Shown here: piece by piece, positions 11,133-21,467 of the stretch | Layout of the letters: the number at the start of each line of letters is the position of its first letter | Numbering within the stretch: position 1 is the stretch's first letter | Source of the DNA: Bedellia somnulentella | Taxonomy: Eukaryota > Arthropoda > Insecta > Lepidoptera > Bedelliidae | DNA: 64,000 nucleotides | NCBI GenBank assembly: GCA_963576735.1 | Contig: OY755175.1 | Location: 8,758,401 to 8,822,400, forward strand | Direction of reading: 5' to 3' | Notes under the pieces: model-generated | Told to the model about the DNA's origin: nothing | Seen by the model: the letters and a program-made list of their open reading frames with translations, nothing else | Database searches by the model: none | Program-made: the position numbers and the translations under genes

Positions 11133-11330
11133 AATAAATAAAGAATAAATAAAGGAAAGAAAAATTTCGACACAGGCGGGAATCGAACCCGCGACCTCGG
11201 GTATACGCCCCGACGCTCTGCCAACTGAGCCACCGTGTCAATTGGCTGCCAGTGCGAAATTCTTCTATCGCGGGTTCGATTCCCGCCTGTGTCGAAATTT
11301 TTCTTTCCTTTATTTATTCTTTATTTATAA
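11133..11330. repeat. Foldback carrying a tRNA-like sequence
   Basis: The left arm, about 11133-11195, and the right arm, about 11269-11330, are near-exact reverse complements of about 62 bp. Each arm joins an AAATAAAG-rich end to a tRNA 3' half (T-arm and acceptor). The centre holds the rest of the tRNA-like sequence and a short spacer with the decayed remnant of a second copy. The arrangement suggests a MITE-like element that grew from, or captured, a tRNA gene. Confidence 0.65.
11170..11240 (-). tRNA. tRNA-like sequence (GTA in the anticodon position), possible pseudogene
   Basis: The 71-base - strand sequence folds as a complete cloverleaf: a 7 bp acceptor stem GACACGG/CTGTGTC with one G-T pair, a 4 bp D stem GCTC/GAGC, a 5 bp anticodon stem TCGGG/CCCGA and a 5 bp T stem GCGGG/CCCGC with TTCGATT loop. 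A box (TGGCTCAGTTGG) and B box (GGTTCGATTCC) are excellent. The loop GCGTATA puts GTA at 34-36, which would read Tyr. However, position 33 is C rather than the near-universal T, and there is no intron although eukaryotic Tyr tRNA genes normally have one. Its place in a repeat-like foldback also favours a tRNA-derived element over a working Tyr tRNA gene. Confidence 0.55.
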
Positions 11331-11868
11331 GCCTATATTATCTTAAACTCAAAGTTGAGTTGAGTTTGAGTTGAGCCTATTTTATATCAAAAGTTGTTAG
11401 ATATGGAGATCACAGTATCATAAATATTGACTCATAGATGAGGAGCAAAATAGGGCTCGCACTAATTGGCATTGGCAACCGGTAATTGTTTCATGGTCTA
11501 ATAACCCGGACATGGATTACATACGCCATGAGCAAAACTGGCGTCGTTATGGGAATTTGTATGATGATATGACCTAGCTTATTTGGTTTATGTTAACCTA
11601 GGTCGTGTATAGATATACAAGATATGCGTATTAGTTAGATTTAAATGACATTTTAATTTAAGGGTCGGTTTGCATATTTTTAAAGAGCTTTTTTATTAGT
11701 CATCTTTTATCCACTCCTGCAAGCAAAATGGTTATTTAGAAGTACCAAGAAAGTGAATCTTATAGCTTTGGAAACTAATCAACTCATGAAATTCATAGTT
11801 ATTCAGCAGAAGGAAAGAAAAAAGAAGATTATGTACATGATCATCATTACTTACTAAGATGTTGTTTA
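11331..11868. other. No feature recognised
   Basis: AT-rich sequence with GAGTTGAGTTTGAGTTGAG short tandem units near 11352-11378. No gene or shared repeat was seen. Confidence 0.4.
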
Positions 11869-12113
11869 GCTGTGTAGTGTCAGCTTAGAATAACACTACC
11901 CCATTTCTGCCGGTGGGTGAACGTAAGAGGCGACTAACGGTATTGGGGCTTTTAAGGCATTTTTGGGCGATGCGGTTGGAGACCCATCACCAACAATTTT
12001 GCCATCTTTCCCCCACTCAACTTTCCAAAAGTGGCTGAGGAATTTCTAGTTCTTTAGCTCTGGCTACCCCTTTTAGGGATTTATAGCCGTGAGTATATGT
12101 GTGTATGTATGTA
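11869..12113 (+). repeat. SINE-A, full-length copy
   Basis: All family boxes are present, from TGTGTAGTGTCAGCTTAGAA to CCGTGAGTATATGTGTGTATG. A short deletion removes the ACCTTTATTTTA part between CACCAACA and CATCTTTCCCCC. Confidence 0.85.
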
Positions 12114-12449
12114 AGTTTTTTAATGAGAAATAATCTGAAAGTTGCATTTGTAAATTGGTGTGTAAAATGTAACATTGTTACATTTTAAAGGAAGTCAACA
12201 GAAGCATATTACATTAAATGGTTGTGTGTAAATATCAAATCAGTTGATATATTACAACATATATCTTAGCTACGACTTATTTAATGCAATTTGATGTACA
12301 TCAAAAGAGTTCAATTACAAAATTTTACAACTAATATTTATTTTCTGATTAATGAATTAGGGCCAATCGAAGATTAGAGCCAATTAATTAAACACTGTCA
12401 GAAATAATAATACAATGTCATATCAACTTAACCTACAAATATAATAACG
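12114..12449. other. No feature recognised
   Basis: AT-rich spacer between two SINE-A copies that lie in opposite orientation (11869-12113 + and 12450-12698 -). Nothing coding is seen. Confidence 0.4.
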
Positions 12450-12698
12450 TACATATACATACATATACTCACGGCTATATTTCCCTAGAAGAGGTAACCA
12501 GAGCTAAGGAATTATAAATTCCTCAGCCACTTTTGGAAGTTGACTGGGGAAAAGATGGTAAAAATAAAGGCTTTTGGTGATGGGTCTCTAACCGCATTGC
12601 CCAAAAATCCAATAAAAAGCCCCAATACCCTTAGTCGCCTCTTACGACACCCGTGGATAGAAAGGGGTAGCGACATTCTAAGCCGGCACCACACGGCC
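12450..12698 (-). repeat. SINE-A, full-length copy
   Basis: The copy starts on its 3' side with a CATACATACATAT tail and runs through all boxes to CTAAGCCGGCACCACACGGC. With the + copy at 11869-12113 it forms an inverted pair separated by about 340 bp. Confidence 0.85.
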
Positions 12699-12859
12699 AA
12701 TAACATATAAAATATTTCTGATTAATATGCTATTTCTTTTCATTCGAGTCGTATCACAATAGCTACATTTATCTCTGGATGAGACACGCACTTCACATGC
12801 TTTTACTCGATGATATCAACAATCAAGAACGCGTGAATCAAAAGTGCATGCAGGAAAGT

Positions 12860-13035
12860 GACCATCAAATTCATATAGTGCACAAAAGGTAAGCGACTGA
12901 TAGTGAGATTAAAAGAGCATGCACGAAAAATATATGAAAGTAAATGAAGTGCGACAGAAAGTGGTGATCGGTAGTTTTATACCCCTACCTCTTAGACTAA
13001 GTAAACTTCGGACCATTAATTGGGAACAGTGAAAG
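12860..13035 (+). repeat. LINE-A 3' end, degenerate
   Basis: The order of boxes is recognisable (GTGCACAAAAGGTAAGCG, ATGAAAGTAAATGAAG, AAAGTGGTGATCGGTAGT, AATTGGGAACAGTG). It is heavily mutated. A segment CCCTACCTCTTA-ACTAAGTAAA within it recurs at 13314-13342 on the other side of the next SINE-A. Confidence 0.5.
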
Positions 13036-13064
13036 GTACCCGCGCAATTGGGAACAGTATCACT

Positions 13065-13312
13065 ATACATACATACGTATACTCACAGGCATAAACTCCA
13101 AAGAGGGTTGCCAGAGCTTAAGACCAAGAAACTCCTCAGCCTCATTTGGAAATTGATAGGGGACAAGATGGTAGAAATAAAGTATCGTTGGTGATGGATC
13201 TCCAACCGCATCGCCCAAATACAGCTTAAAAAAGCTCCATACCCGTAGTCGCCTCTTATGACACCCATGGGAAGAAAGGGGTAGTGACATTCTAAGCCAG
13301 TATTACAGGGCT
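13065..13312 (-). repeat. SINE-A, full-length copy
   Basis: CATACATACGTATACTCACAGG starts the copy and it ends CATTCTAAGCCAGTATTACAGGGC. A stretch of about 28 bp at 12984-13010 is nearly repeated at 13314-13342 beyond the SINE. This may be a long target duplication around a compound insertion. Confidence 0.8.
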
Positions 13313-13789
13313 TCCCTACCTCTTAAACTAAGTAAATTCCATAATTTTATGTTTGAATGTTTATGTGTGAGTGAGATCTCAGTATTTTATTTTAAGTTAG
13401 GATAACTAAACGGTGAAAAGTGATTATAACCGCTGTTTTATCGGTTATCATTGTTTTTGCATACTCTGTATCACTTTTGTATGTATTTTTTAATTAATAT
13501 GTCGATTTATTTTCAAATATTGTTTTTGAAAGTGTGCTAAACGGATGGTCTGGAGTTTACTTAATATAAGCTATACCCTAAAAAAATAGTGTGGGTATAT
13601 GTTATTGATAAATATAAACGGCTCTAGTTTAGTTACTACGAAGTTCTTGCGAGTGTCCTAAAACGGTCTTGGCAGATTTTTTACAGACGTAGGTCAGAAT
13701 ATCACAACTAAAGATATATTTTTTGATTTCGTTCTAGCAATAGAAAGTATTATTTAGTAATAACAAGACCGTGATTAAATAACCCTGAA

Positions 13790-13955
13790 GTGTCAGCTTA
13801 GAATAACACTAACCCATTTTTTCTTGAGAGTGTCTTGAGAGACGACTTGGGGTTTAGGGGTTTTTCAGTGATGGTTGGATTATGAAGCTGTCGATAGATT
13901 TTACAATCTTTTTAAAAAGTGGCCGAAGATATGGCTACTCTTTTTTGGATATATA
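13790..13955 (+). repeat. SINE-A, degenerate
   Basis: It begins GAAGTGTCAGCTTAGAATAACACTA in register with the family, then shows large internal losses. The end box is reduced to ATATATAGTCGTGAG. Confidence 0.6.
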
Positions 13956-15477
13956 GTCGTGAGTTTTAAATTATTTTGCTTACACACTGTTGTTAAAGAT
14001 CAAGATTTGAATAAGGAATGCTAGCGTTGTAAAGGTATCATCGTTTCTTTACAGCCAACTTTAAGTCAAAACAAAATTTTAATAGTAGCATAAAAGAAAC
14101 GCAATAAATATATAAATAATTGATATCAATTTAGTCAGACTAACATGCATAAACCTCATGCACATTGTATGTACCAAATGCTAGAAGAAAAACAAACTGC
14201 GCATCTAGATAAGTACAATAACAGAAGAACAACAAACAAACCAAAAAATGTAACACAGTAATCCTTAATTCTATTAGATTTATCAGCCCACGCTATCACA
14301 TCGCATCGTGAAACCGTGATGTCAATGACATGATAATGTGCTCGCTCCGGCATAGCAACCGGCGCTAACACATACGAGGTCACTCATATTTATAAATTTA
14401 GATTCGACCAGGAAAAAAGATATAAATTCATGGCCAGTGCTGTTGTCAAACTGAATACAGATGGAGAAGTCGGATGATAATAGTTTTAATAGCGAGTTTG
14501 CTACTACTAACGTCAGTCCACGATTCCCGCGGGTTCCATTGGGGAACAAATCTGATGTACCGCACGGTATTAAAAAATACATAACTCGTTTTTTTTGCCA
14601 TTTGCCAAACCATTAAAATTTATTGGTATATTTGTACTAATTTTAAGTAACCCAAAGAACCTAGCCTATTGACAAAAGTAATCAGATTATGACAGTTACT
14701 CCGAACCGTTATTTTTTATTCGAAATAAACGTGATTATATTATACGAAAACATGTTAAGTTAAAGTGAGTGACACTTTACGATAAAAACACTTTTGTTGT
14801 AAATATCGTTTAGCCATAATTTAAATTAGTACAACAATAAATTAACTGTCAATATACAACAGTCAACCGTTTGATTACATTGTAAGGGTGCCGAAATGAC
14901 GCAGTTATTTTTCCACTTCACCTCACCATGACAGCAATAAACTGTATTCCCTTGGACTAAGCATAACACGTGCTCACCCAATCGGGCAAATCTATTTTAA
15001 ATCTACAAGTGATGTTCAATAAACAGCGCCCACTCTATACCGCACTGTATGTCAGCTGCGATAATGTTTTTATGCTATGTTTTGAAATGTTTTGATAGGT
15101 AAAATAAAATACTATATAATTAAACTTATAATTAATTGAATGGCATAAAATAGACGAACTTATTAACGAAGGTATAACGCAGGAGATTCTAAATTAAATG
15201 GTGTGCCGATGCCACTGTATCTCGAAACAGAACCAAAATATCGATCATTTTGTACCTTTTTTTTTTACTTTGTAACTTAGCGCAAAACATACGATGAATA
15301 GAAAAGTATATTTAATGGAGTATTATTATCAGTCGGGGTTCGATAAGCTTCTATTATGGCGTCAAGATAACTTTCAGTATTAATTAACATTGTAATATAA
15401 TGGCAGCTAGCGTGTGGGCGAGGAACGAATACTAAAGAAACAATGTAAACGATAATAATTTTGGACTGATAAGTGTG
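13956..15477. other. No recognisable gene
   Basis: Both strands were read. Small open frames near 14156-14383 and 14322-14582 (-) have no domain and no matching splice partners. No repeat family of this window is seen. Confidence 0.4.
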
Positions 15478-15695
15478 TGAGGAGAGCACAGTGCGGCGAG
15501 CCATCAGCGACTACACGCGTGCCGTTGCGTGTGCGAGTCTCGTCTGTCGGTGTGCTTGGTTTAGTATAGTGGTGCTTCTTGTTCGGCTCCGGCGACCGCG
15601 ACCACATCTCAACATGATTTTTATATCTTGTTTACAAATATAATATTGTTTTTGAAACTACGCGATTGCACTCACTGGAACTATCATTTTTATAT
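15478..15695 (+). other. Possible non-coding first exon (GC-rich) with a GTAAGT donor
   Basis: A GC- and CpG-rich block at about 15478-15605, in an AT-rich setting, is followed 90 bp later by TATAT|GTAAGTCTC, a near-consensus 5' splice site at 15696. The only ATG between (15614) opens a very short frame, as is common in 5' UTRs. If transcribed on +, the next known acceptor with a start codon is that of the methyltransferase exon at 26519, which starts 4 bases before its ATG and therefore probably needs an upstream non-coding exon. The opposite strand has a 66-codon frame from 15607 rich in Arg, Thr and Pro, without a clear donor. The link to the downstream gene is inference only. Confidence 0.3.
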
Positions 15696-16324
15696 GTAAG
15701 TCTCTTCTCAGTTTTATTAACTAATTCTTTGTTTACCCGCTGTGGCGCTTTATATGAATGATTTAGATTCGATCATGAATAATTCAATAAAGACTGAGAA
15801 ATCTTTCCATAGTTCGGTAAACATTTGTTTGACTCAAATATATGTTTTTTTCTTAGAGTTTGGACATAGTGATGGTATTGTTATTTGTGCTACAGAGGAG
15901 TCTGTAGGTGTGGAGAGCAATATTCATTTAATATAATTTATCCTGTGAGTGAGTACCTCAGTTGTGTGTGTTTTAAATTATTTTATTTATCGTCTCATTT
16001 GAACGCATAAACCTTGTTAACTGAGTTCCACCGGTTAGCGTGTAATGTAGTAGGGACGAGTTGTTATTTGAATGAAAATGTACCTAATAAGTAACATTTT
16101 AAATTTTGGTAGTTCTTTATTGACAATAAAGAACTTTAATGATAACCGGCATCCAAAGATCATTTGCCGTTCTATCACGATCATTAAAAAACATAAATAT
16201 TTTTGTTGGAGGATGACATTCAACGAACTATGGTTTATCTCTATGTTATACATATATTTGACTCGGGAACATACTGTATCTTAGCTTCATATTGTCTCAG
16301 CTACTTATATTATAACAGGATTAG

Positions 16325-16425
16325 GATTCAAATCCAAAAGTGGCTAAGGAATTTTTTATTTCAAAGCTCTGGCTACCCCGTTCAGGGATTTATAGCTGTG
16401 TGTATATGTATGTATGTAATACATA
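16325..16425 (+). repeat. SINE-A 3' fragment with TATG tail
   Basis: AAAAGTGGCTAAGGAATTTT, AGCTCTGGCTACCCCGTTCA and the tail box with TATGTATGTATGT are present; the 5' half is missing. The tail runs into CATACATACATA, making a small palindrome at about 16403-16445. Confidence 0.75.
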
Positions 16426-16964
16426 CATACATAAACTATGTATGTAGGATTAGGATTGTTTTTTTGAGATTGATGAGGGAATTTGTAAACTGTGTGTATA
16501 TGAACCACAGAGGGTATTATGAACTATTTAAATAACAATTAAAAAATGTAAACATTTATAATATTGAAAGCTATTTTGTTTATAATATGTTCATAGCTGC
16601 GATACACTTAAACACTCTGTTAAAGTTGAACAGAACCAATGTCAATGTCAAATCACAAATGTACGGGAAGAAGCGTGAAATATAATAAAACATTAATTTC
16701 ATTAATAAGTTCTCAAAGTGGCGATCGATAACCTTTGCCAATGCCTATCCCATTGCTATGTTATTAATAACTATCGCCAGTTATTTCTGTATATGCAACG
16801 GCTTCCATTAAAATAATACGTCAATATGACATCGTCTTAAGTGGCTTTTAATTAACAATAACACTCATATTTGTGGTGTTATATTTTGTAGCATCATTTT
16901 TTTTGTGTATGTTAGAGTGAACGAAATAAATTTTCTTATGAAAAGAATTATTATTTAGTAATGA
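16426..16964. other. No gene; trace of LINE-A
   Basis: AT-rich. A short CAAAGTGGCGATCGATAACC at about 16714-16733 is a LINE-A trace. A small perfect hairpin AGTTCTTTATTG/CAATAAAGAACT lies just upstream near 16112-16135. Nothing coding. Confidence 0.4.
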
Positions 16965-17112
16965 AAAGATTGCAAAATAAGGGACGGTTGGTGATGGATC
17001 TTCGGCAATGTCATATTCACTTAAAATTTCCTAATATCCTAAGTTGACTCAAACGACACCCGTAGGCGGAAATGTGTTAATGCTATTCTAAGTCGGCATT
17101 ACACAGCTATAC
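16965..17112 (-). repeat. SINE-A, degenerate 5' part
   Basis: On the - strand the copy reads from the head (AGCTGTGTAATGCCGACTTAG) to the GGTGATGGATC/ACCAACCGTCCC region, with many substitutions and no tail. Confidence 0.6.
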
Positions 17113-17330
17113 ATCTTTACTTGTTTTTTTTATTATCTATAGAAAGTCATGTAAAATTATTTTCTGACTGTCAACTACGGTTTTATGTTTTATGGCTGTG
17201 CATAGTACTGTTCTGGTTCCCACGCTGATGTATGTTAGTAAACGTTGGGCATGACATAAGAAGCATAACAGTAGAGTTAATGCAGCGGAAATGATCAGAA
17301 GGATCCCTCAGAAGTTTAAGTAATACCAGC

Positions 17331-17413
17331 TTTTTGCCCGCGACTACGTCCGCGTGGACTACATTTTTTGCATCCGGTTTACGTCCAAAATACCAAAACA
17401 CTATCTTAACTTC
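17331..17413 (+). repeat. Repeat G terminal segment
   Basis: About 80 bp from AGCTTTTTGCCCGCGACTAC through GGACTACATTTTTTGCATCC is the reverse complement of 24040-24123, with near identity. The CCGCGACTACGTCCGCGTGG end is typical of a common lepidopteran repeat. Confidence 0.7.
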
Positions 17414-17682
17414 TGTTTTTTTTATATTTATATTCCCGCGGACGTTGTAATAGATACAAGAACCATGGGTGCGAGACAACAGAATATGTGGACTCAGTAA
17501 TATTGGAGGTAAGCTTATTCTTAATACAAATTTAACTAATCCAGTTATGGAAAATGTATTAGTTTTCGGTAAAACTTCTGATGGAGACCTTCAATTTGAT
17601 ACCTGCACCATTTTTCTAGCTCTTAGCATCGCAACACAGGCTGGTTCACAAAATCCACCCTCTCTCGTTTAATATATAAAGT

Positions 17683-18038
17683 TGCGTGACAGAGTGAGAA
17701 ATAGTGTGATTCGTGAACGATTAGGTGTGAAAGATGACGTAGTATGCATGATAGAAAAAAGGAATGTTAAGGTGGTTTGGGCACATAGATCGGATTGATG
17801 AAAATGAAATAGTAAAATAGATGTGTAGAGCCAATGTCAATGGTATTGTTAGTAGAGATCGGCCTCGTAAAACGTTTCTAGACCAGATGGAAGACATTCT
17901 TATAAAGGCGAGGGTCCGAAGTGAGAAGGATATTGAATGTAAGGGAAAGATTTGTCAAGATCATGCAAAGTGGCGATCAATAGTCTCTGCTTGTCCCAAT
18001 GGGAATAATAGGGGTGAGTATAGAGAATAAGTAAGTAT
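17683..18038 (+). pseudogene. LINE-A reverse-transcriptase C-terminus, decayed
   Basis: The translation is broken but readable: a VRNSVIRERLGVKDD-like segment, then GMLRWFGHID-like with one frame slip, then a region ending AKWRSIVSACPNGN. It matches the copy at 39976-40322 in order and spacing. It ends near the GGGTGAGTATAG tail box. Several in-frame stops mean it is not functional. Confidence 0.75.
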
Positions 18039-18183
18039 GTTTTATGCAGAAGTCATATCAAAACGACCGTCTTTAACGACGACGATATTCGGCTTAAACG
18101 AAAAGACACGAAACAAAGCTACATTACTCTGCTCCTGAGCTTTGTGAGAGCTAAAGAAATTGGAACCCTTATAGTAACAATTA

Positions 18184-18430
18184 CTAGCGGTTCGCCCTAG
18201 CTTCGCACCATGTTGTTTTATTAGTTTTATTTTTCTAAGACTGCCTAAATGTCTCTTCGATAACTGCTCATCACCTGTGCCATTTATCGTGATGTAATAT
18301 AACCTTTTTTATCTCTATAAGATGTAAATTTCCATCGGTAAAAACAGTAGATCTATTTCGGATCCTTATTCATCACAAACACATTATCAAACCTTTCCTT
18401 TTTATGATTTTAGTACTGATGAAGTTATGA
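18184..18430 (+). repeat. Repeat H (CTAGCGG-CGCC-GCTTCGCA type)
   Basis: It begins TACTAGCGGTTCGCCCTAGC and is AT-rich downstream. Together with 19447 (ACTAGTGGGTCGGCCCCGCT) it fits a frequent lepidopteran repeat start. The ends are not well defined. Confidence 0.45.
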
Positions 18431-18596
18431 ATAGAACTATGCCCTAGTTCCGATTTTTTTGCTAGGGTTTAAATATTGCCCATGGCCTATTGGTGGAACA
18501 AGGAAAGATTTTTATATCTGGGAAATTTGTTTACTAGGGATGGAAGTTCAGTATGCAAAGTTTTTTAAAAGTGATGCTGATTACAAAACCATCATA

Positions 18597-18770
18597 CATA
18601 CATATACTCACGGCTTTAATTCCCTAGAAGGGGTAGCCAGAGCCAAGAAATCATTAATTCCTCAGCCACGTTTGGAAAGTTAAGTGGGGAAAAGGCGGTA
18701 AAATAAAGGTTTTTGGTGATGGTTCTCCAACCGCATCGCCCAAAAATCCAATAAAAAGCCCCAATACCCT
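18597..18770 (-). repeat. SINE-A, 5'-truncated, with target duplication
   Basis: The copy runs from the CATACATACATATACTCACGG tail to the AAGCCCCAATACC box and stops there. TTACAAAACCA before it and TTACGAAACCA after it form an imperfect target duplication of about 11 bp. The truncation was therefore present at insertion, as expected from incomplete reverse transcription. Confidence 0.8.
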
Positions 18771-19446
18771 TACGAAACCAATGAGAGATATTATGTTTTC
18801 AAACAATATTATCTTGTAAATTAATTTTTAAAAAATGTGACCTTCGTGTTATTAAAAAACTGTAATTTTGTGTTTACTTGAACCCTTTTCCAAATACATT
18901 CGTTTTCACAATTTAATAATAAAATGTCGGAAAACATAGTTTTATTTCATTCAATATCATTATATTATCATTTGAGATCACATTTCGGGAAACATTTTCG
19001 AATCAGCAACATTTTAATTAAACATTTCGCTTCAGTTTTATTTCGATACCTGATTTTTGCGATTAATGACGTCATTAAGAGTAAAATTTTAACAATCTTT
19101 TAAAATTTGTAACTTTACTATAAATATTAAAATTAGTCCTTTATTGTATGTATCTTACCGAAAATAAAATAATTATAAAATATCAGAAGAAAACTTTGCA
19201 TACCAAAATGTGATGACGACATCGAAAGAAGGGTGAAAAAGAAGAAGTGGTTAATATAGCAGTGATTTGTCTAAGACTAGTTAATCAGCGTCCATAAAGA
19301 CTCGAATGGCAGTGCATATGCTATTTTTTTCTTACGCTTATGCCAGCGAATGTTAGGTGTGGCAGAGGAAGCATGAGAGTAAAGTGAGTGCAGTAGATAT
19401 GAGGACACTCAGATTACCGCGAATTAAATTAGTCTTGTTTTATTTA
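18771..19446. other. No recognisable gene
   Basis: AT-rich with no frame of interest and no repeat family of this window. Confidence 0.4.
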
Positions 19447-19597
19447 AAACTAGTGGGTCGGCCCCGCTTCGCACGGGTAGCGTAGTTTTAAAAATATCGG
19501 AGGTTTTTTCAATCGCTGCTCAAGCGTTATGAAATTAGCGTCTTTATTACAACCTACAGCACTCATGTCTGAATATAGTGTAACTTTGTAATAATTA
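19447..19597 (+). repeat. Repeat H, start only
   Basis: ACTAGTGGGTCGGCCCCGCTTCGCACGGG opens the segment in the manner of 18184. It is cut by the SINE-B at 19598. Confidence 0.45.
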
Positions 19598-19975
19598 ACA
19601 ACCGTGATAGCCCAGTGGGTAGAACACTCGGTTATCGTGCAAACGACTAGTGTTCAAATCCTGGGTCGGGCCTACATCAATTTGTCTTTTCTAAAGACAT
19701 ATGTGTGGTTAATTTATCATGGTTGTTAACGGTGAGGGAAAACATCGTGAGGAAACCCACATGGCTGAGTTGTACTTAGCCATGTGACAAGGTATTCGTA
19801 CAAAACGGCGATAGGCCTGCCCCCTATCACGTGAGTACACTGTCCAAGCAAAACGTGGGTACTCTGAACACCAGGTGACAAAGTCACGTGATGTTCAGAA
19901 GTATTAGTACCTCTGCCAACCCCTTCGGGGATATTCGGCGTGAACGTTTATGTTATGTTATGTATATGTATGTTG
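19598..19975 (+). repeat. SINE-B, full-length copy
   Basis: The head AACCGTGATAGCCCAGTGGG holds a perfect pol III A box (TAGCCCAGTGG), followed about 40 bp later by a B-box-like TGTTCAAATCCTG. A spacer with TCATATGTGTGG and GAGGAAACCCACATGGCTG boxes comes next, then the CACGTGA pair and CCAACCCCTTCGGGG, ending GTGAACGTTTATGTTATGTT. The A and B boxes make it a tRNA-derived SINE. A second copy in the opposite orientation lies 1.1 kb downstream. Confidence 0.85.
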
Positions 19976-20329
19976 TAATTTTAAAACCGCTTTTATGAAC
20001 GGTTCAGATCAGTATCTCCGAAATTAAGCAAATTTTTAGGTTTTAATTGATGCAACTACTGGCGCCATCTAGTATGTAATATGTTAATTAGGAAGGATTT
20101 GGTTTTGATCACGTACGACTATTATGTTTCATGTATAATTTTGGTGTTTCTATACCGATTTCTATGATTCTTTTTTTAATAATGTAACTTTTTTAAATAA
20201 GGGTGAATGAGAGTATTATAAACGTAAGAGAAAACAAATATTATCAGAATGCTCCGAACTGCTAAGCTATCAGGAGTTACACGTGTTGTTGTGAGTCAAC
20301 CATAAAAGATAGACATATGCTGTTGCGGA

Positions 20330-20735
20330 ATATTTTTTAAACAATTTTATGTAGAATATTTCCGTCAAACGTAATTTCTATGTAACTTTAACCATTAAGG
20401 CTGCACACGCGACGGAAGCTTAAAAAATGGAGTAACTTCTCCCGTTTTTCCAAAATTTCCCAAAATTCCCCTTCACTACTCTGCTGAAAAGTATACTATA
20501 ACCTGCCCAGGAATATGAAGAATAATTGTGCCAATTTTCGTCAAAATCCGTCGCGTAGTTTTTGTTTCCATAAGGAACATACAAACCGACAGACAGACAG
20601 ACAAAAATTTTACTGATTGCATTTTTGGCATCAGTATCGATCCCTAATCACCCCCTGATAGTTATTTTGAAAATATATTTCATGTACAGAATTGACCTCT
20701 CTACAGATTTATTATAAGTATAGATATTCGGGCAG
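20330..20735 (-). repeat. Repeat C copy
   Basis: On the - strand it starts ATCTATACTTATAATAAATC, then CTGTAGAGAGGTC, then a GTCTGTCTGTCTGTCGG tract, and continues with complex sequence. It shares these landmarks with 1376-1845 and 22849-23310. It may be a non-autonomous element or LINE derivative; no protein is coded. Confidence 0.6.
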
Positions 20736-21066
20736 TCTTTCCTTCCTTACATTATTGTGACATTCTGTCGAATCTCCTGTCCATATCAATCATCCGAGTT
20801 CGCTCAATGATACTTATTTTTAAATCTGATTACATAATTTTTAAATTATTATCTTAGAGACACAAATATTATATATTTGGCATAGGCATAGATATCCTAT
20901 CAAAAATGTCTGTTCAGCTTCAGTTTCGGCTACAAAATAATTGAAGTAGATAATCATTGCCATATCAAATTCGTACAAGCGGCCTCAGCTAGATAACTCA
21001 TTTTTATATTACTAGACAAGAGTTTTGCACAGTTGCTGGGACTATGTATGGGTGAGTGACGTATAA

Positions 21067-21455
21067 ACATAACATAACATAAACGTTCACGCCGAATATC
21101 CCCGAAGGGGTTGGCAGAGGTACTAATACTTCTGAACATCACGTAACTTTGTCACCTGGTGTTCAGAGTACCCACGTTTTGCATGGACAGTGTACTCACG
21201 TGATAGGGGGCAGGCCTATCGCCGTTTTGTACGAATACACTGTCACATGATTAAGTACAACTCAGCCATGTGGGTTTCCTCACGATGTTTTCCCTCACCG
21301 TTAACAACCATGATAAATTAACCACACACATGTCTTTAGAAAAGACAAATTGGTGTAGGCCCGACCCAGGATTTGAACACTAGTCGTTTGCACGATAACC
21401 GAGTGTTCTACCCACTGGGCTATCACGGTTGCTCCACTGGGCTATCACGGTTGCT
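21067..21455 (-). repeat. SINE-B with 12 bp target duplication and duplicated head
   Basis: AGTGACGTATAA flanks the element at 21055-21066 and 21456-21467, a perfect 12 bp target duplication. The copy contains every SINE-B box. At its head end the segment CCACTGGGCTATCACGGTTG is tandemly doubled, suggesting template slippage or a run-on tRNA head in the source RNA. Confidence 0.9.
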
Positions 21456-21467
21456 AGTGACGTATAA

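Noticed and set aside
14156..14582. Two overlapping - strand frames of 75 and 86 codons, one with a hydrophobic run
   Set aside because: No acceptor/donor in phase, no signal-peptide-like start, and no recognisable family.
16403..16445. TATG/CATA palindrome as a functional hairpin
   Set aside because: Explained by the TATG tail of SINE-A meeting a CATA run; low-complexity origin.
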